Shown: one piece after another, positions 18,745 through 28,956 of the stretch | Layout of the letters: each line of letters starts with the position of its first letter | Position numbering within the stretch: position 1 is the stretch's first letter | Origin: Xanthomonas sp. XNM01 | Lineage (GTDB): Bacteria > Pseudomonadota > Gammaproteobacteria > Xanthomonadales > Xanthomonadaceae | DNA: 64,000 nucleotides | Assembly (NCBI RefSeq): GCF_014851915.1 | Contig: NZ_JACVAP010000008.1 | Location: 62,001 to 126,000, forward strand | Reading direction: 5' to 3' | Translations under genes and position numbers: made by a program | Notes under the pieces: model-generated | Told to the model about the DNA's origin: nothing | What the model saw: only the letters and a program-made list of their open reading frames with translations | The model's database searches: none

Positions 18745-21438
18745 ATGACGCCACGCCGCTCCATGCCTGCCTTCCCTGCTTCGCGCCGCCTGCTGCCGCT
18801 GCTGCTGTGGATGCCATTGCTGCTGGTCGGCTGCGGCGATCGCACCGCCGCGGCAGGCGAGGACCACCCCGCCGCCGCTGCAGTCGCCGACGGTGACGAC
18901 GCTGCGGCCGCGCCGCTGCTGGATGCATTGCGGCAGCAGCTCGACGGCCACCGCCGGATCATCGTCCTGCTGGCCGACGAGGCCGCGCAGTCGGCCCCTG
19001 ACCGCGCCACCTCCACCGGCATCGGCCAGCAGCTGTTCCATGAGGGGCTGGAGCGGCAGCAGGCCATCGCCGACCGGTTCGATACGCTGCTGCGCTCGCC
19101 CGACCCGCGCCGCTTCGCCACGCTCGGCCATGTGCTGGACTACATCGAATCGGCGCCCGAGCTGTACGACGCCGACCGCCTGGCCTTCCGCGAAGTGCTG
19201 CGCGATCTGCACGAGCGCGTCGGCGCCGACTCCTCGCTGCCGGCGGTGAAGCTGCACCAGCGCATCGGCGAGGATCTGGACGCGCTGGACGGGATCGAGC
19301 GCCACTACGACCAGGAAATCACCCGGATCTTCAGCCGCTTCGACCGCACCCGCGCGATCGTGCCCAAGCGCGAGAAGTGGGACGACTACGTCGCCCATCT
19401 GCGCAGCCTGTACAGCCGCGAGGCGATCCTGCGCGACCACGGCGTGATCGAGCCCTATCCGATGTCGATGCAGGACAGCGAGCGCGAGATCTTCGGCCGC
19501 GACCTGCCGCGCAAGACCGTGGTGCTGACCTTCGATGACGGTCCGCACCGCGTGCATACCGACGAGATCACCGCGATCCTCAAGCGCTACGACGTGCCCG
19601 GCGTGTTCTTCCAGGTCGGCCGCAACGTCGGCGCGATCGGCGACGACGGCACGCCGACGCTGGGTCCGATGGCCGGCATCAGCCGCCAGCTGATGGCCGA
19701 CGGCTACGCGGTCGGCAACCACAGCCAGACCCACGCGCAGCTCTCGCGCACCAGCGGCGACGCGCTGCGCCACCAGGTGCTCGACGCCGATGCGCTGCTG
19801 CGCCAGGTCGGCGAGCGCCGCGCGCCGCTGTTCCGCTTTCCCTACGGCGCGCGCAATGCCGAAGGGCTGCAGCTGCTCGGCGAGGCCGGCCTGAAGTCGA
19901 TCATGTGGAACATCGACTCGATGGACTGGGCCGACCCGGTGCCCGAGTCCATCGTCCAGCGCGTGCTGGCGCAGGTGGAGAAGGAGCAGCGCGGCATCAT
20001 CCTCTTCCATGACATCCACGACCGCGCGGTCAAGGCGCTGCCGCAGATCCTCGACCGCCTGATCGCCGACGGCTACCAGTTCGCCGGCTGGAACGGCCGC
20101 GAGTTCACCGTCAGCCGGCCCCGCGCCGGCACGGCCGCCGAGGCGGCCAGCACCGTCACCACCGGCTACGAGAACTCGTGGGCGATCGTCGTCGGCATCG
20201 ACGAGTACACGCACTGGCCCAGGCTCGAGTACGCCAGCCGCGACGCCCAGGCCGTGGCCGACACCCTGACCGGCCAGTTCGGTTTTCCGTCGTCGCAGGT
20301 GATCGTGCTGAAGAACCAGCAGGCCACCCGCAACAACATCCTGGCCGCGTTCCACGACCGCCTGGCCGACGAGCGCACTGGAAAGAACGACCGCGTGTTC
20401 GTGTTCTTCGCCGGCCACGGCGCGACCCGCCGGCTCGCCTCGGGCCGCGACCTCGGCTACATCATTCCGGTCGATTCGGATCCGGACGAGTTCGCGACCG
20501 ACGCGATCGCGATGACCGACATCCAGAACATCGCCGAGAGCCTGCGCGCCAAGCACGTGCTGTTCGTGATGGACGCCTGCTACAGCGGCCTGGGCCTGAC
20601 CCGCGGCGGGCCGGCCTCCTCGGCATTCCTGCGCGAGAACGCGCGCCGCAGCGCGCGGCAGATGCTCACCGCCGGCGGCGCCGACCAGCCGGTGGCCGAC
20701 GGCGGCCCCAACGGCCACTCGGTGTTCACCTGGGTGCTGCTGCAGGCGCTGTCGGGCAAGGGCGACCTCAACGGCGACGGCCTGATCACCGGCACCGAGC
20801 TGGCCGCCTATGTCGCGCCGGCGGTGTCGGCGGTGTCGCAGCAGACGCCCGCGTTCGGCAGCCTGCCCGGCTCGCAGGGCGGCGAGTTCGTGTTCCAGGT
20901 GCCCGACAGCCAGGAATTCCTCAACGCCGACACAGCCCAGCTGCCGGCCGATGCGATCGCGCTCAACAGCCGCGTCGACGCCGCACAGGGCGATGGCGAT
21001 GCGCCGGTGCGCGTGACCGACCTGCTGGGCGGCAGCAGCACCCTGGTGGTGCCCACCGCGGTGAAGGCGTCCGATCGCCAGCGGGCGCAGCAGGCCAACG
21101 ACCGCGGCCTGCAGCTGTACCGCGAAAAACGCTACGACGAGGCGGTGGCGCAGTTCACCGAGGCGTTGAAGCTGCGCCCCGACTTCGCCCAGGCGGCCAA
21201 CAACCTCGGCTTCGTCTACTACCGCCAGCAGCGCTACGCCGAAGCGGCGCGCTGGCTGGAGAACACGCTGAAGATCGATCCGTCGCGCGCGGTCGCCCAT
21301 CTCAACCTCGGCGACGCTTACCTGCACGGCGGCGACACCGCCAAAGCGAAGCAGGCCTACACCACCTACCTGGAGCTGCAGCCCCAGGGCAGCGGCGCCG
21401 AGCAGGCGCGCGCGCAGCTGCGCAAGCTGCAGCCATGA
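18745..21438 (+). CDS. Lipoprotein fusing polysaccharide deacetylase, caspase-like and TPR domains
   Basis: 897 residues. A lipoprotein signal ends at LLLVGC (Cys30 from this ATG; a second ATG at 18763 would give Cys24). An alpha-helical region (about 45-250) precedes a CE4/NodB deacetylase domain with TFDDGPH (262-268), GNHSQTH with metal-binding His326, FRFPYGARN and LFHDIHDRA, all catalytic motifs apparently intact. A C14 caspase-like domain follows: [20 protein letters not shown], then FFAGHG with catalytic His558 and MDACYSG with catalytic Cys612. TPR repeats end the protein (about 783-895). It is probably anchored in the envelope, facing the periplasm or cell surface. Its TGA overlaps the mnmE start (ATGA). 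Substrates are unknown; the protease domain could act on protein partners bound by the TPRs. Confidence 0.88.
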   Translation: MTPRRSMPAFPASRRLLPLLLWMPLLLVGCGDRTAAAGEDHPAAAAVADGDDAAAAPLLDALRQQLDGHRRIIVLLADEAAQSAPDRATSTGIGQQLFHEGLERQQAIADRFDTLLRSPDPRRFATLGHVLDYIESAPELYDADRLAFREVLRDLHERVGADSSLPAVKLHQRIGEDLDALDGIERHYDQEITRIFSRFDRTRAIVPKREKWDDYVAHLRSLYSREAILRDHGVIEPYPMSMQDSEREIFGRDLPRKTVVLTFDDGPHRVHTDEITAILKRYDVPGVFFQVGRNVGAIGDDGTPTLGPMAGISRQLMADGYAVGNHSQTHAQLSRTSGDALRHQVLDADALLRQVGERRAPLFRFPYGARNAEGLQLLGEAGLKSIMWNIDSMDWADPVPESIVQRVLAQVEKEQRGIILFHDIHDRAVKALPQILDRLIADGYQFAGWNGREFTVSRPRAGTAAEAASTVTTGYENSWAIVVGIDEYTHWPRLEYASRDAQAVADTLTGQFGFPSSQVIVLKNQQATRNNILAAFHDRLADERTGKNDRVFVFFAGHGATRRLASGRDLGYIIPVDSDPDEFATDAIAMTDIQNIAESLRAKHVLFVMDACYSGLGLTRGGPASSAFLRENARRSARQMLTAGGADQPVADGGPNGHSVFTWVLLQALSGKGDLNGDGLITGTELAAYVAPAVSAVSQQTPAFGSLPGSQGGEFVFQVPDSQEFLNADTAQLPADAIALNSRVDAAQGDGDAPVRVTDLLGGSSTLVVPTAVKASDRQRAQQANDRGLQLYREKRYDEAVAQFTEALKLRPDFAQAANNLGFVYYRQQRYAEAARWLENTLKIDPSRAVAHLNLGDAYLHGGDTAKAKQAYTTYLELQPQGSGAEQARAQLRKLQP

Positions 21439-22787
21439 TCGCCGAGTCGGACGACGACACCATCGCCGCGATCGCCACCGCACCGGGGGCGGGCGGCATC
21501 GGCGTGGTGCGCCTGTCCGGCCCGCAGGCACTGCCGATCGCCGCCGCGCTGTGCGGCCGCGCCCTGCCGCCGCGCCGTGCACTGCGCGCGCGCTTCGATG
21601 ACGCCGATGGCACGCCGATCGACGACGGCCTGGTACTGGCCTTTCCAGGCCCGCACAGCTTCACCGGCGAGGACGTGGTCGAACTGCAGGCGCATGGCAG
21701 CCCGGTGCTGCTGCGGCGTCTGGTCGAACGCTGCTGCGAGCTCGGCGCGCGCGCGGCCGGTCCGGGCGAGTACAGCCGGCGCGCCTTCCTCAACGGCAAG
21801 CTCGACCTGGTCCAGGCCGAGGCCATCGCCGACCTGATCGCCGCCGCCGACCTGCGCGCCGCCCGTGCTGCGCGGCGCACGCTGGAAGGCGTGTTCTCGG
21901 CCCGGGTCGATGCCCTGGCGCAGCGGCTGCTGGGCCTGCGCATCCACATCGAGGCCTCGATCGATTTCGCCGACGAGCCGATCGACACGCTCGGCGGTCC
22001 GGCCGTCCGCGCCGGCCTGGCCGAGTGCGATGCGCTGCTGCGGCAGCTGCTGGTCGAGGCCGAACGCGGGCGGCGCCTGCGCGACGGCCTGCATGCGGTG
22101 CTGCTGGGCCTGCCCAACGCCGGCAAGAGTTCGCTGCTCAACGCGCTGGCCGGCGATGCCCGCGCGATCGTCACCGACGTAGCCGGCACCACCCGCGACG
22201 TGCTGCGCGAGACGGTGCGCATCGACGGCCTTGAGCTGGTGCTGGCCGACACCGCCGGCCTGCGTGACGGCGGCGACGCGATCGAGCGCGAAGGCATGCG
22301 TCGCGCGCATGCCGAACTGGAGCGCGCCGATCTGGTGCTGCTGGTGGTCGACGCCCGCGATCCGGCGCCGGCCCGCGCGGCGCTGGACACGATCGCCGCG
22401 GCCGCGCCGGCGCGGCTGTGGATCCACAACAAGTGCGATCTGGTCGCGGCCGACGCGGCGGCGGCCGATGCCGACGACACCGTCCACGTCTCCGCGCTGA
22501 CCGGGGCCGGCATGGCCGACCTGCACGCGGCGCTGCGCCGGCTCGCCGACCGTGGTGCCCCGGAAGCGGCCGATGGCGAATTCAGTGCCCGCGCACGCCA
22601 GATCGAGGCGCTGCAGCGCACCGCGGCGCACGTGGAACAGGCGGCCGCCCAGCTGCGGGACGAGCAGCTCGAACTGGCGGCCGAGGAACTGCGCCTGGCG
22701 CACCAGGCCCTGGGCGGCATTACCGGACAGGTCAGCGCCGACGCCCTGCTCGGGCACATCTTCTCGAGCTTCTGCATCGGCAAGTGA
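21435..22787 (+). CDS. mnmE: tRNA uridine-5-carboxymethylaminomethyl modification GTPase MnmE
   Basis: 450 residues, the expected length. MnmE works with MnmG to modify U34 of several tRNAs. The N-terminal tetrahydrofolate-binding domain ([21 protein letters not shown]) is followed by helices enclosing a G domain with GLPNAGKSS (G1), DVAGTTRD (G2), DTAGLRD (G3) and NKCD (G4). The C-terminal FSSFCIGK carries the invariant Cys of the CIGK motif. The start overlaps the stop of the deacetylase-caspase gene, so the two are probably translationally coupled; in most relatives mnmE follows yidC directly. Confidence 0.98.
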   Translation: MIAESDDDTIAAIATAPGAGGIGVVRLSGPQALPIAAALCGRALPPRRALRARFDDADGTPIDDGLVLAFPGPHSFTGEDVVELQAHGSPVLLRRLVERCCELGARAAGPGEYSRRAFLNGKLDLVQAEAIADLIAAADLRAARAARRTLEGVFSARVDALAQRLLGLRIHIEASIDFADEPIDTLGGPAVRAGLAECDALLRQLLVEAERGRRLRDGLHAVLLGLPNAGKSSLLNALAGDARAIVTDVAGTTRDVLRETVRIDGLELVLADTAGLRDGGDAIEREGMRRAHAELERADLVLLVVDARDPAPARAALDTIAAAAPARLWIHNKCDLVAADAAAADADDTVHVSALTGAGMADLHAALRRLADRGAPEAADGEFSARARQIEALQRTAAHVEQAAAQLRDEQLELAAEELRLAHQALGGITGQVSADALLGHIFSSFCIGK

Positions 22788-22943
22788 GTGCGCGCACCGC
22801 ATGATGCGCGTCACAGTTCGGGGCGCCAGGCGTTGATCGCGCCGCTTGTGGCTGGCGGTCACCCGGTTGACAATCGGAACCGGATCACGCGTCCTGACTT
22901 CTGTCGTCACGACGTCACATTGCTCTGCAACGGGGGAGAACCG

Positions 22944-23936
22944 ATGCTGTCCTTCACGATTTCGCCGAAGTCGCGGCTCTGCGCGTGCCTGCTTCTCGCG
23001 GTCTTCGCCGCCGCCTGCTCCAAGCAGGAAGAACCGGCGGCCGACGCCGCCCAGCCCGCGGCCGCCACGCCGGCTGCCAGCCCGGCCGCGCCTGCACCGG
23101 CCGTCGCCGCCAGCGTGCAGGCGATGGGCGCCGACCAGTTGCGCGATTCGGCCACCCAGGCGCTGCGCGAGAACCGCATGTACGCGCCGGCCGGCGACAA
23201 CGCGATGGAGTACTACCTGGCGCTGCGCGACAAGCTGCCCGACGACGCGGCGGTGTCCAGCGCACTGACCGACCTGCTGCCCTACACGCTGATCGCCGCC
23301 GAGCAGGCGGTGGGCCGCGAGCAGTTCGACGAGGCCTCGCGCCTGGCTTCGCTGATCGAGAAGACCGATCCCAGCGCCCCGGCGCTGCCGCGGATCAAGC
23401 AGAGCATCACCACCTCGCAGCAGGCGGTCGCGCAGCGCAGCGAGGCCGATGCCGAACGCGCGCGGCGCGAGACCGAGAGCCGCGCCCAGGCCGAACAGCA
23501 GCGCGCGGCCAGCCAGCAGGCGGCCGAAGCCGAAGCCGCGCGCCGGCTCGCGGCCGAGCAGGAAACCGCCCGCCAGGCCACCGCCGCGCGGCAGGCGGCC
23601 GAACAGCGCGAGGCCGAGCAGCGCGCCGCCGCCGCCCGCCAGGCCGCCGCCACGCCGGCACCGCGCCCGGCGGCCGCACAGCCGGCCCTGCGCCCGATCA
23701 GCATGCCGGCGCCGCGCTATCCGGCCGATGCGCTGCGCGCCGGGACCTCCGGCGAAGTGCTGGTCGAATTCACCGTCGGCACCGATGGCGCGGTCACCGA
23801 TGCCCGCGTGCTGCGCGCCAACCCGGCCCGCACCTTCGATCGCGAAGCGCTCAATGCGGTCCGCCGCTGGCGTTTCGAACCGCTGGACGCGCCGGTGACC
23901 ACGCGCCGCACGGTGGCCTTCAGCAACGGCGGTTGA
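22944..23936 (+). CDS. Lipoprotein with a TonB C-terminal domain
   Basis: 330 residues; the ATG at 22944 follows a strong GGGGGAG. A lipoprotein signal ends at VFAAAC (Cys25), then a Pro/Ala linker, a helical region (about 60-150) and a long Ala/Glu/Arg/Gln-rich stretch (about 155-265) likely to form a coiled coil or extended spacer. The C-terminal ~60 residues are a TonB-type domain (PRYPADALRAGTSGEVLVEF, TDGAVTDARV, VRRWRFEP). Real TonB has a membrane helix that contacts ExbB/ExbD; here the anchor is a lipid, so coupling to the proton motive force is doubtful. A TTGACA at 22867-22872 may be part of its promoter, though no good -10 follows. A long hairpin lies downstream. Confidence 0.85.
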   Translation: MLSFTISPKSRLCACLLLAVFAAACSKQEEPAADAAQPAAATPAASPAAPAPAVAASVQAMGADQLRDSATQALRENRMYAPAGDNAMEYYLALRDKLPDDAAVSSALTDLLPYTLIAAEQAVGREQFDEASRLASLIEKTDPSAPALPRIKQSITTSQQAVAQRSEADAERARRETESRAQAEQQRAASQQAAEAEAARRLAAEQETARQATAARQAAEQREAEQRAAAARQAAATPAPRPAAAQPALRPISMPAPRYPADALRAGTSGEVLVEFTVGTDGAVTDARVLRANPARTFDREALNAVRRWRFEPLDAPVTTRRTVAFSNGG

Positions 23937-24014
23937 TCGGCTGACGATGGACGATCGCCGGCCGGCACCATCCGTGCCGGCGGCGGCGACCGTCGCATCG
24001 CGGTCGGTGAGCAT

Positions 24015-24048
24015 CACGAAGGCCCGGGAGCGATCCCGGGCCTTCGTG
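24015..24048 (+). terminator. Long hairpin after the TonB-domain lipoprotein gene
   Basis: CACGAAGGCCCGGGA (24015-24029) and TCCCGGGCCTTCGTG (24034-24048) are a perfect 15-base inverted repeat with a GCGA loop, 79 bases after the gene's stop. There is no U-run on either strand. Its inner 18 bases are the exact reverse complement of the hairpin at 24433. Confidence 0.65.
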
Positions 24049-24432
24049 CATCCGCGGCATCGTGGCGCATCGCCGGGCACCATTGCGGACGGCGAGATGA
24101 AACCGGATGAGGGCGGCGTGCGCTCCAGATGGCGGATCACCCTGGTCGCCGGCATGGTCGCGCCGCCGCGCCACTGTCACCGGCGCCACGCACGCATTTG
24201 CGTCCTGTGCCCGACGGCCGCGTCCGCCCGCGTGACCGGTACGTATCCGCCACCAGCCTGCCATGCGTGGGCCGCGGCGATCCATCGACGATCTCTTCGT
24301 CCTCGTCCTCGTCCTCGTCCTCGTTTCGTCTCAGGTCAGCCCAGCCCACGCTGGCGCAGCGTGCGGCCTCGACACCGGGCGTGGTGCTGCACGAAAGCGT
24401 ATCGGCCGCCACCCACGTACGCGCATGAAAAA
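24049..24432. other. Gene-free spacer between two matching hairpins
   Basis: About 385 bases enclosed by the two CCCGGG hairpins. It holds a short hexanucleotide repeat (listed separately) and open frames of low quality, one of them leftward with an Asp/Glu run created by that repeat. I see no convincing gene, RNA or mobile element. Confidence 0.5.
24301..24324. repeat. CCTCGT hexanucleotide repeat
   Basis: Four perfect tandem CCTCGT units, flanked by imperfect units (CTTCGT before, TTCGTC after). It lies in the gene-free spacer and so probably has no coding effect, but its length may vary between strains. Confidence 0.8.
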
Positions 24433-24452
24433 GCCCGGGATCGCTCCCGGGC
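24433..24452 (-). terminator. Rho-independent terminator of the ABC exporter operon
   Basis: On the minus strand the stem GCCCGGGA-GCGA-TCCCGGGC is followed by TTTTTC, a classical intrinsic terminator 67 bases after the permease stop. It serves the leftward transporter genes. Confidence 0.85.
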
Positions 24453-24518
24453 CTCGTGTCCGCAGCGCTACCGCCGCGTGCCAGCCGCCGTGGCTGCACA
24501 CGTGGCGGCGCTGGCGAC

Positions 24519-25696
24519 TCAGGTGGAGATCGCCAGCTTCTCCTGGCGGTAGCGCCAGACCGCGCCGGCCCACAGCAGCAACGCCAGGCCGACGCTGCAG
24601 CCCAGATACACCGCCCAGGTCTGCGCATCGATCGGCTCGCTGCGGATCACCTTCAGCAGCAGCTGGTTCTGCGCCAGGAACGGCACCGAGAACTGCCACA
24701 GCTGGGTCTTCACCGGATTGACCATCAGCACAATGGTCGGAATCATCGGCAGCAGCATCAGCCAGCTCATGTGGCTCTGCGCTTCCTTCAGGCTCTTGGC
24801 GCCGGAGGCCAGGAAGGTCAGCAGCGAGGTGCCGATCAGCAGCATCGGCATCAGCACGAACAGCAGCTTGGCGATCGCCAGCAGCGACACGTCGAGCTGG
24901 CGGGCCATCGCGCTGGAGGCCTGGGCGCTGAGTTTGAGCGCGATCAGGGTCAGCAGCAGCGACAGCGCGCCGAGCAGGCAGGCGGCCAGGATCTTGCCGG
25001 AGACGATCGCGCCGCGCGATGCCGGCGTGGCCAGCAGCGGTTCCAGCGACTGCCGCTCGCGTTCGCCGGCGGTGGCGTCCAGCACCAGTGCCGCACCGCC
25101 GAGGAAGGCCGAGATGATCAGGAAGTACGGCAGCATCACCGACAGCAGCATGCCGCGCTTGGCTTCCGGCGTGGCCAGGTCGATCTGGCCGACGTTGACC
25201 GGCTGCGCGACCGACGCGTCGATGCCGCGGGCGAGCAGGCGCAGCGCGCCGACCTGGCCACCGTAGGCGGCCAATGCGGCCTGCACGCGACGGCTGGGAA
25301 TGCCCGAATCGCGCCGGGTGGTGTCGAGCATGATCTCGACCAGCGCCGGGCGTCCGGCCTTCCAGTCCTCGCCGTAGTCCTCGGAGATGCGCAGGGCCAC
25401 GTCGACCCGCTGCGCGCGGATGTCCTGCTCCAGCGTGTCGGTCGCCGGTATCGCCTTGATGCCCTGGGTGCCGAGGAAGGCGACCAGGTTCGGCGCGTGC
25501 TCGATGCCGATCGTCGGCACCTCGAGCACCTTGTCGAGCTGGGTCTTGGCGCGCTTCTCGGCCAGCGTGCCCATGCCCAGGATCAGCGCGGGCAGCAGGA
25601 TCGGACCCATCAGCACGGTCAGCGCCAGGGTGCGGTGGTCGCGGCCGATGTCGCGCAGCTCCTTGAGCAGCACGGTCCACAGCGTGGAAAGCATGT

Positions 25697-25700
<4 letters not shown>
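24519..25700 (-). CDS. ABC-2 type transporter permease (NatB-like)
   Basis: 393 residues. An N-terminal helix (HRTLALTVLMGPILLPALIL) is followed by a ~150-residue extracytoplasmic domain and a cluster of five or more hydrophobic helices in the C-terminal half (for example LLSVMLPYFLIISAFLGGAALVL and LMLLPMIPTIVLMV), the layout of ABC-2 permeases such as NatB. The segment DATAGERERQSLEPLLATP is the typical conserved loop of this family. It overlaps its ATPase partner by 4 bases, so the two form one exporter. Family members export sodium, lipids, drugs or peptides; the substrate here is unknown. Confidence 0.9.
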
Positions 25701-26443
<743 letters not shown>

Positions 26444-26474
26444 CGGCCGGCCTCCGCGGTCGTGGTCTGGCGCA

Positions 26475-27983
26475 TCAGGGTTCCCATCCGTTGAAGCTGG
26501 TGAAGGGCGGCACGTAGGTCATCGTGTCCAGGCACGAGGCATCCAGTGCAGCGGCGTCGCTGGTGTCGATGAAGCGGCCGACCAGCTTGGGCATGCAGCC
26601 CTGGCCGAGTGCGCCGTGGCCCTGGCCGCGCAGGACCAGGTGGCGGCCGTTGGGCAGGCCCTCGAGCACGCGCTCGCCGTAGCGCGGCGGCGTCACCGGG
26701 TCGAGTTCGCCGGACAGCAGCAGCACCGGCAGCTCGGACCGGAACGGCGCGTTGAAGCCTTCCGGGCGACTGCCGTGCGGCCAGCTCGGGCAGGCGGCGA
26801 AGAACATCCGCGCGACCTCCGGGCCGAGCACGGTGTCGCCGGCGGCGACGTCCTGGTGGCGATCGGCGTCCTCGGCGCAGATCACCGACCACTGCATGCC
26901 GCGCGCCATCGAGTCGCCGGTGTTGCGGCCCATCAGGTCGGTCAGCGACAGCAGCGAGCCGTAGCGGCCGTCCATCGCCTCGTCCAGCACCAGCGGCAGC
27001 AGCGCGGCGGTCTGCGGCATGTACGAGAACATGAAGGCCAGGCCGGTGACCGTGTCGGCGCTGACCGTGCCGGTGCGCACCTCGCCGGTGGCCGGGTCGC
27101 GGTACTCGGTCTGGACCGGTGCGTCGCGCAGCCGGGCGACCAGCTCGCGCAGCTGCTCGCGCGCGTCGCGGCCGAAGCGCTCGGCGCAGGCCGGCAGCTT
27201 GCTGCACTGGGCCGACTGCAGCGCCAGCGCGTCCTCGAAGGTGTTGGCGAACTCGCCGCCGACGACCAGGTCGTTGGGCGCGACGCCGTCGAGCACGATG
27301 CTGCGCACCTGCTGCGGGTAGCGCATCGCGTACTGCTGGGCGACGCGGGTGCCGTAGGACACGCCGACCAGGTCGACCTTCGCCGCGCCGACCGCGGCGC
27401 GCACCGCATCCAGGTCGCGGATCGCATCGGTGGTCGTGTACAGGCGGGTGTCGGCGCGATCGGCGACCGCCGCGGCGCAGCGGGCGGCGAACGCGGCCAG
27501 CGCCGCTGCGTCGACCTCGCCGGTCGGCGGCTCCTCGTCCTTCAGCTCATGGCAGTCCAGCGCATTGGAGCCGCCGGTGCCGCGCTGGTCGACCAGCACG
27601 ATGTGGCGCTGCTTGCGCACCTCGGAGAAGGCCCGGTCGATCACCGGCCACACCGACACCGCGGCCTGGCCGGGCCCGCCGGCCAGGAAGAACACCGGCT
27701 CGTCGGCGGCCGAGGCCTCCTCTTCCGCGGGCAGCCAGGCCACGCGCAGCGCGATCCGGCGCCCGTCCGGCGCGTCGTGGTTCTCGGGCACCTCCAGGCT
27801 GCCGCACTGCGCTTCCACGGTCGACGCGCCGCTGGTGAGCGTGCACGGGGTGAACGCGATCTGGCCGTAGTGGCGGGTGGCGGTGGTCGTCGGCGCTGCC
27901 GGGTCGGCGGCGGTGCCGCAACCGCCGAGCAGGCCGCCGGCCAGCATCGCGGCGAGGAGCAAGCGGGTCTTTCCTGGATTCAT
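26475..27983 (-). CDS. Alpha/beta hydrolase lipoprotein, TAP/SCO-type tripeptidyl aminopeptidase family
   Basis: 502 residues. A lipoprotein signal ends at GGLLGGC (Cys22). The alpha/beta hydrolase fold shows the oxyanion segment FFLAGGPGQA, LVDQRGTGGSN, the nucleophile elbow GVSYGT with Ser209, and a C-terminal TAP-like domain with CPSWPHG, PVLLLSGELDPVTPP (acid) and GQGHG (His). Relatives are exported aminopeptidases or esterases. It stands 31 bases upstream of the ABC exporter genes on the same strand, so it may be cotranscribed with them, possibly processing or detoxifying the exported compound; that link is inference. Confidence 0.9.
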   Translation of the reverse strand: MNPGKTRLLLAAMLAGGLLGGCGTAADPAAPTTTATRHYGQIAFTPCTLTSGASTVEAQCGSLEVPENHDAPDGRRIALRVAWLPAEEEASAADEPVFFLAGGPGQAAVSVWPVIDRAFSEVRKQRHIVLVDQRGTGGSNALDCHELKDEEPPTGEVDAAALAAFAARCAAAVADRADTRLYTTTDAIRDLDAVRAAVGAAKVDLVGVSYGTRVAQQYAMRYPQQVRSIVLDGVAPNDLVVGGEFANTFEDALALQSAQCSKLPACAERFGRDAREQLRELVARLRDAPVQTEYRDPATGEVRTGTVSADTVTGLAFMFSYMPQTAALLPLVLDEAMDGRYGSLLSLTDLMGRNTGDSMARGMQWSVICAEDADRHQDVAAGDTVLGPEVARMFFAACPSWPHGSRPEGFNAPFRSELPVLLLSGELDPVTPPRYGERVLEGLPNGRHLVLRGQGHGALGQGCMPKLVGRFIDTSDAAALDASCLDTMTYVPPFTSFNGWEP

Positions 27984-28037
27984 CGAATCGTGCCCGTGGA
28001 TGTGTATGGCGAATGAAGGAGCGTACGTGAAGCGGGT

Positions 28038-28235
28038 TCAGTTGGCATCGGGGTCGAACACGTCCTCGATGCGCAGGTGGAACAGGCGCGCGATGCGGAA
28101 CGCCAGCGGCAGGCTCGGGTCGTACTTGCCGGTTTCCAGCGCATTGACCGTCTGCCGCGACACCTCCAGGCGTTCGGCCAGTTCGCCCTGCGACCAGCCC
28201 TGCCGGTCGCGCAGCTCGCGCAGGCGGTTGTGCAT
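28038..28235 (-). CDS. XRE-family (Cro/CI-like) transcriptional regulator
   Basis: 65 residues, little more than a helix-turn-helix: MHNRLRELRDRQGWSQGELA then ERLEVSRQTVNALETGKYDP. This is the short YozG-like type of XRE regulator usually paired with a small membrane protein. Its ATG overlaps the stop of the upstream membrane protein (TGATG), so both are made from one mRNA. Two identical-arm palindromes upstream of the pair are the likely operators, which would make it an autoregulator. Confidence 0.9.
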   Translation of the reverse strand: MHNRLRELRDRQGWSQGELAERLEVSRQTVNALETGKYDPSLPLAFRIARLFHLRIEDVFDPDAN

Positions 28236-28825
28236 CAGCGGTACCGCCGCGCGACCACGGCCTTGGCCACGCCGTATCCCATGCACAGCAGCGGAAACAC
28301 CCAGAGCATCGCCACGCCGGCAGGCAGGTCGATCACGCCGGCGGCCTGCAGCAGGCCGCCGCTCATGTAGCTCACACCGACGAATGCGGCCGCCAGCCCG
28401 ATCGATTCCAGTTCGATCCGCTGCTGCATCTCGTCGACGTCGCGGATGTAGCGCAGCATCGCCCGCAGTGCCATCGCGATCGGCGGCACCGGCAGCAGCG
28501 CGACCAGTGCGCGTAGCGGCGTCGTCAGCGACAGCTGTTTGAGCAGCTGGGTCGAGACCAGCAGCACCACCACGTAGACGCCCATCGCCAGCAGCGTTTC
28601 CCGCGTGTAGCGCCGGCGCAGCGCCGGCGGCGCGGCATCGCAGGCGTCCGGCAGCTGCCAGGCCAGCAGCGCGGCGAACGCCAGCCCGATCCCGACCCCG
28701 AGCAGCAGCCCACGCAGCAGTCCGGACACACGGTCCGGTGCCAGCTGCTGCAGCACGAGCGCACCCATGCCACAGGCCACGGCCAGCGCGAGCAGCCGCC
28801 ACGACGTGGAGATGCGGGAGCGCAT
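28235..28825 (-). CDS. Integral membrane protein paired with an XRE regulator
   Basis: 196 residues; an in-frame ATG at 28840 would add five. At least five hydrophobic helices are visible (LLALAVACGMGALVL, GLLLGVGIGLAFAALLAW, LLAMGVYVVVLLVSTQLL, LVALLPVPPIAMALRAML, VAMLWVFPLLCMGYGVAKAV). A charged segment, RYIRDVDEMQQRIELES, in the middle resembles that of small membrane proteins often encoded directly before YozG-type XRE regulators. Function unknown; such pairs are suspected of sensing envelope or membrane state. It is coupled to the regulator by a TGATG overlap. Confidence 0.8.
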   Translation of the reverse strand: MRSRISTSWRLLALAVACGMGALVLQQLAPDRVSGLLRGLLLGVGIGLAFAALLAWQLPDACDAAPPALRRRYTRETLLAMGVYVVVLLVSTQLLKQLSLTTPLRALVALLPVPPIAMALRAMLRYIRDVDEMQQRIELESIGLAAAFVGVSYMSGGLLQAAGVIDLPAGVAMLWVFPLLCMGYGVAKAVVARRYR

Positions 28826-28956
28826 CGGCCTGCCGGTCATGCGCTGCGGCTGCCGCCGCGCGCGCAGGTCGCCGCCGCGCGTGGCAAGAGGGCGCGACCA
28901 CGGACGTGAGGTCCAAGGCCGTTCCGGCCGGTCCGAATCGTCTGCACTGCCGCCCC

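Noticed and set aside
18448-21582. A 1044-codon open frame antisense to the deacetylase-caspase gene
   Set aside because: The sense frame has intact domains in order; the antisense product is His/Arg/Gln-rich without any recognisable fold.
22624-22639. CACGTGGAACA inside mnmE resembling half a parS
   Set aside because: The left half does not match (about 12 of 16 in total), which is near chance in a 64-kb GC-rich window.
24137-24628. A leftward 163-codon frame with an Asp/Glu run
   Set aside because: The acidic run comes only from the CCTCGT repeat, the frame crosses the terminator and the end of the permease gene, and no ribosome-binding site or motif supports it.
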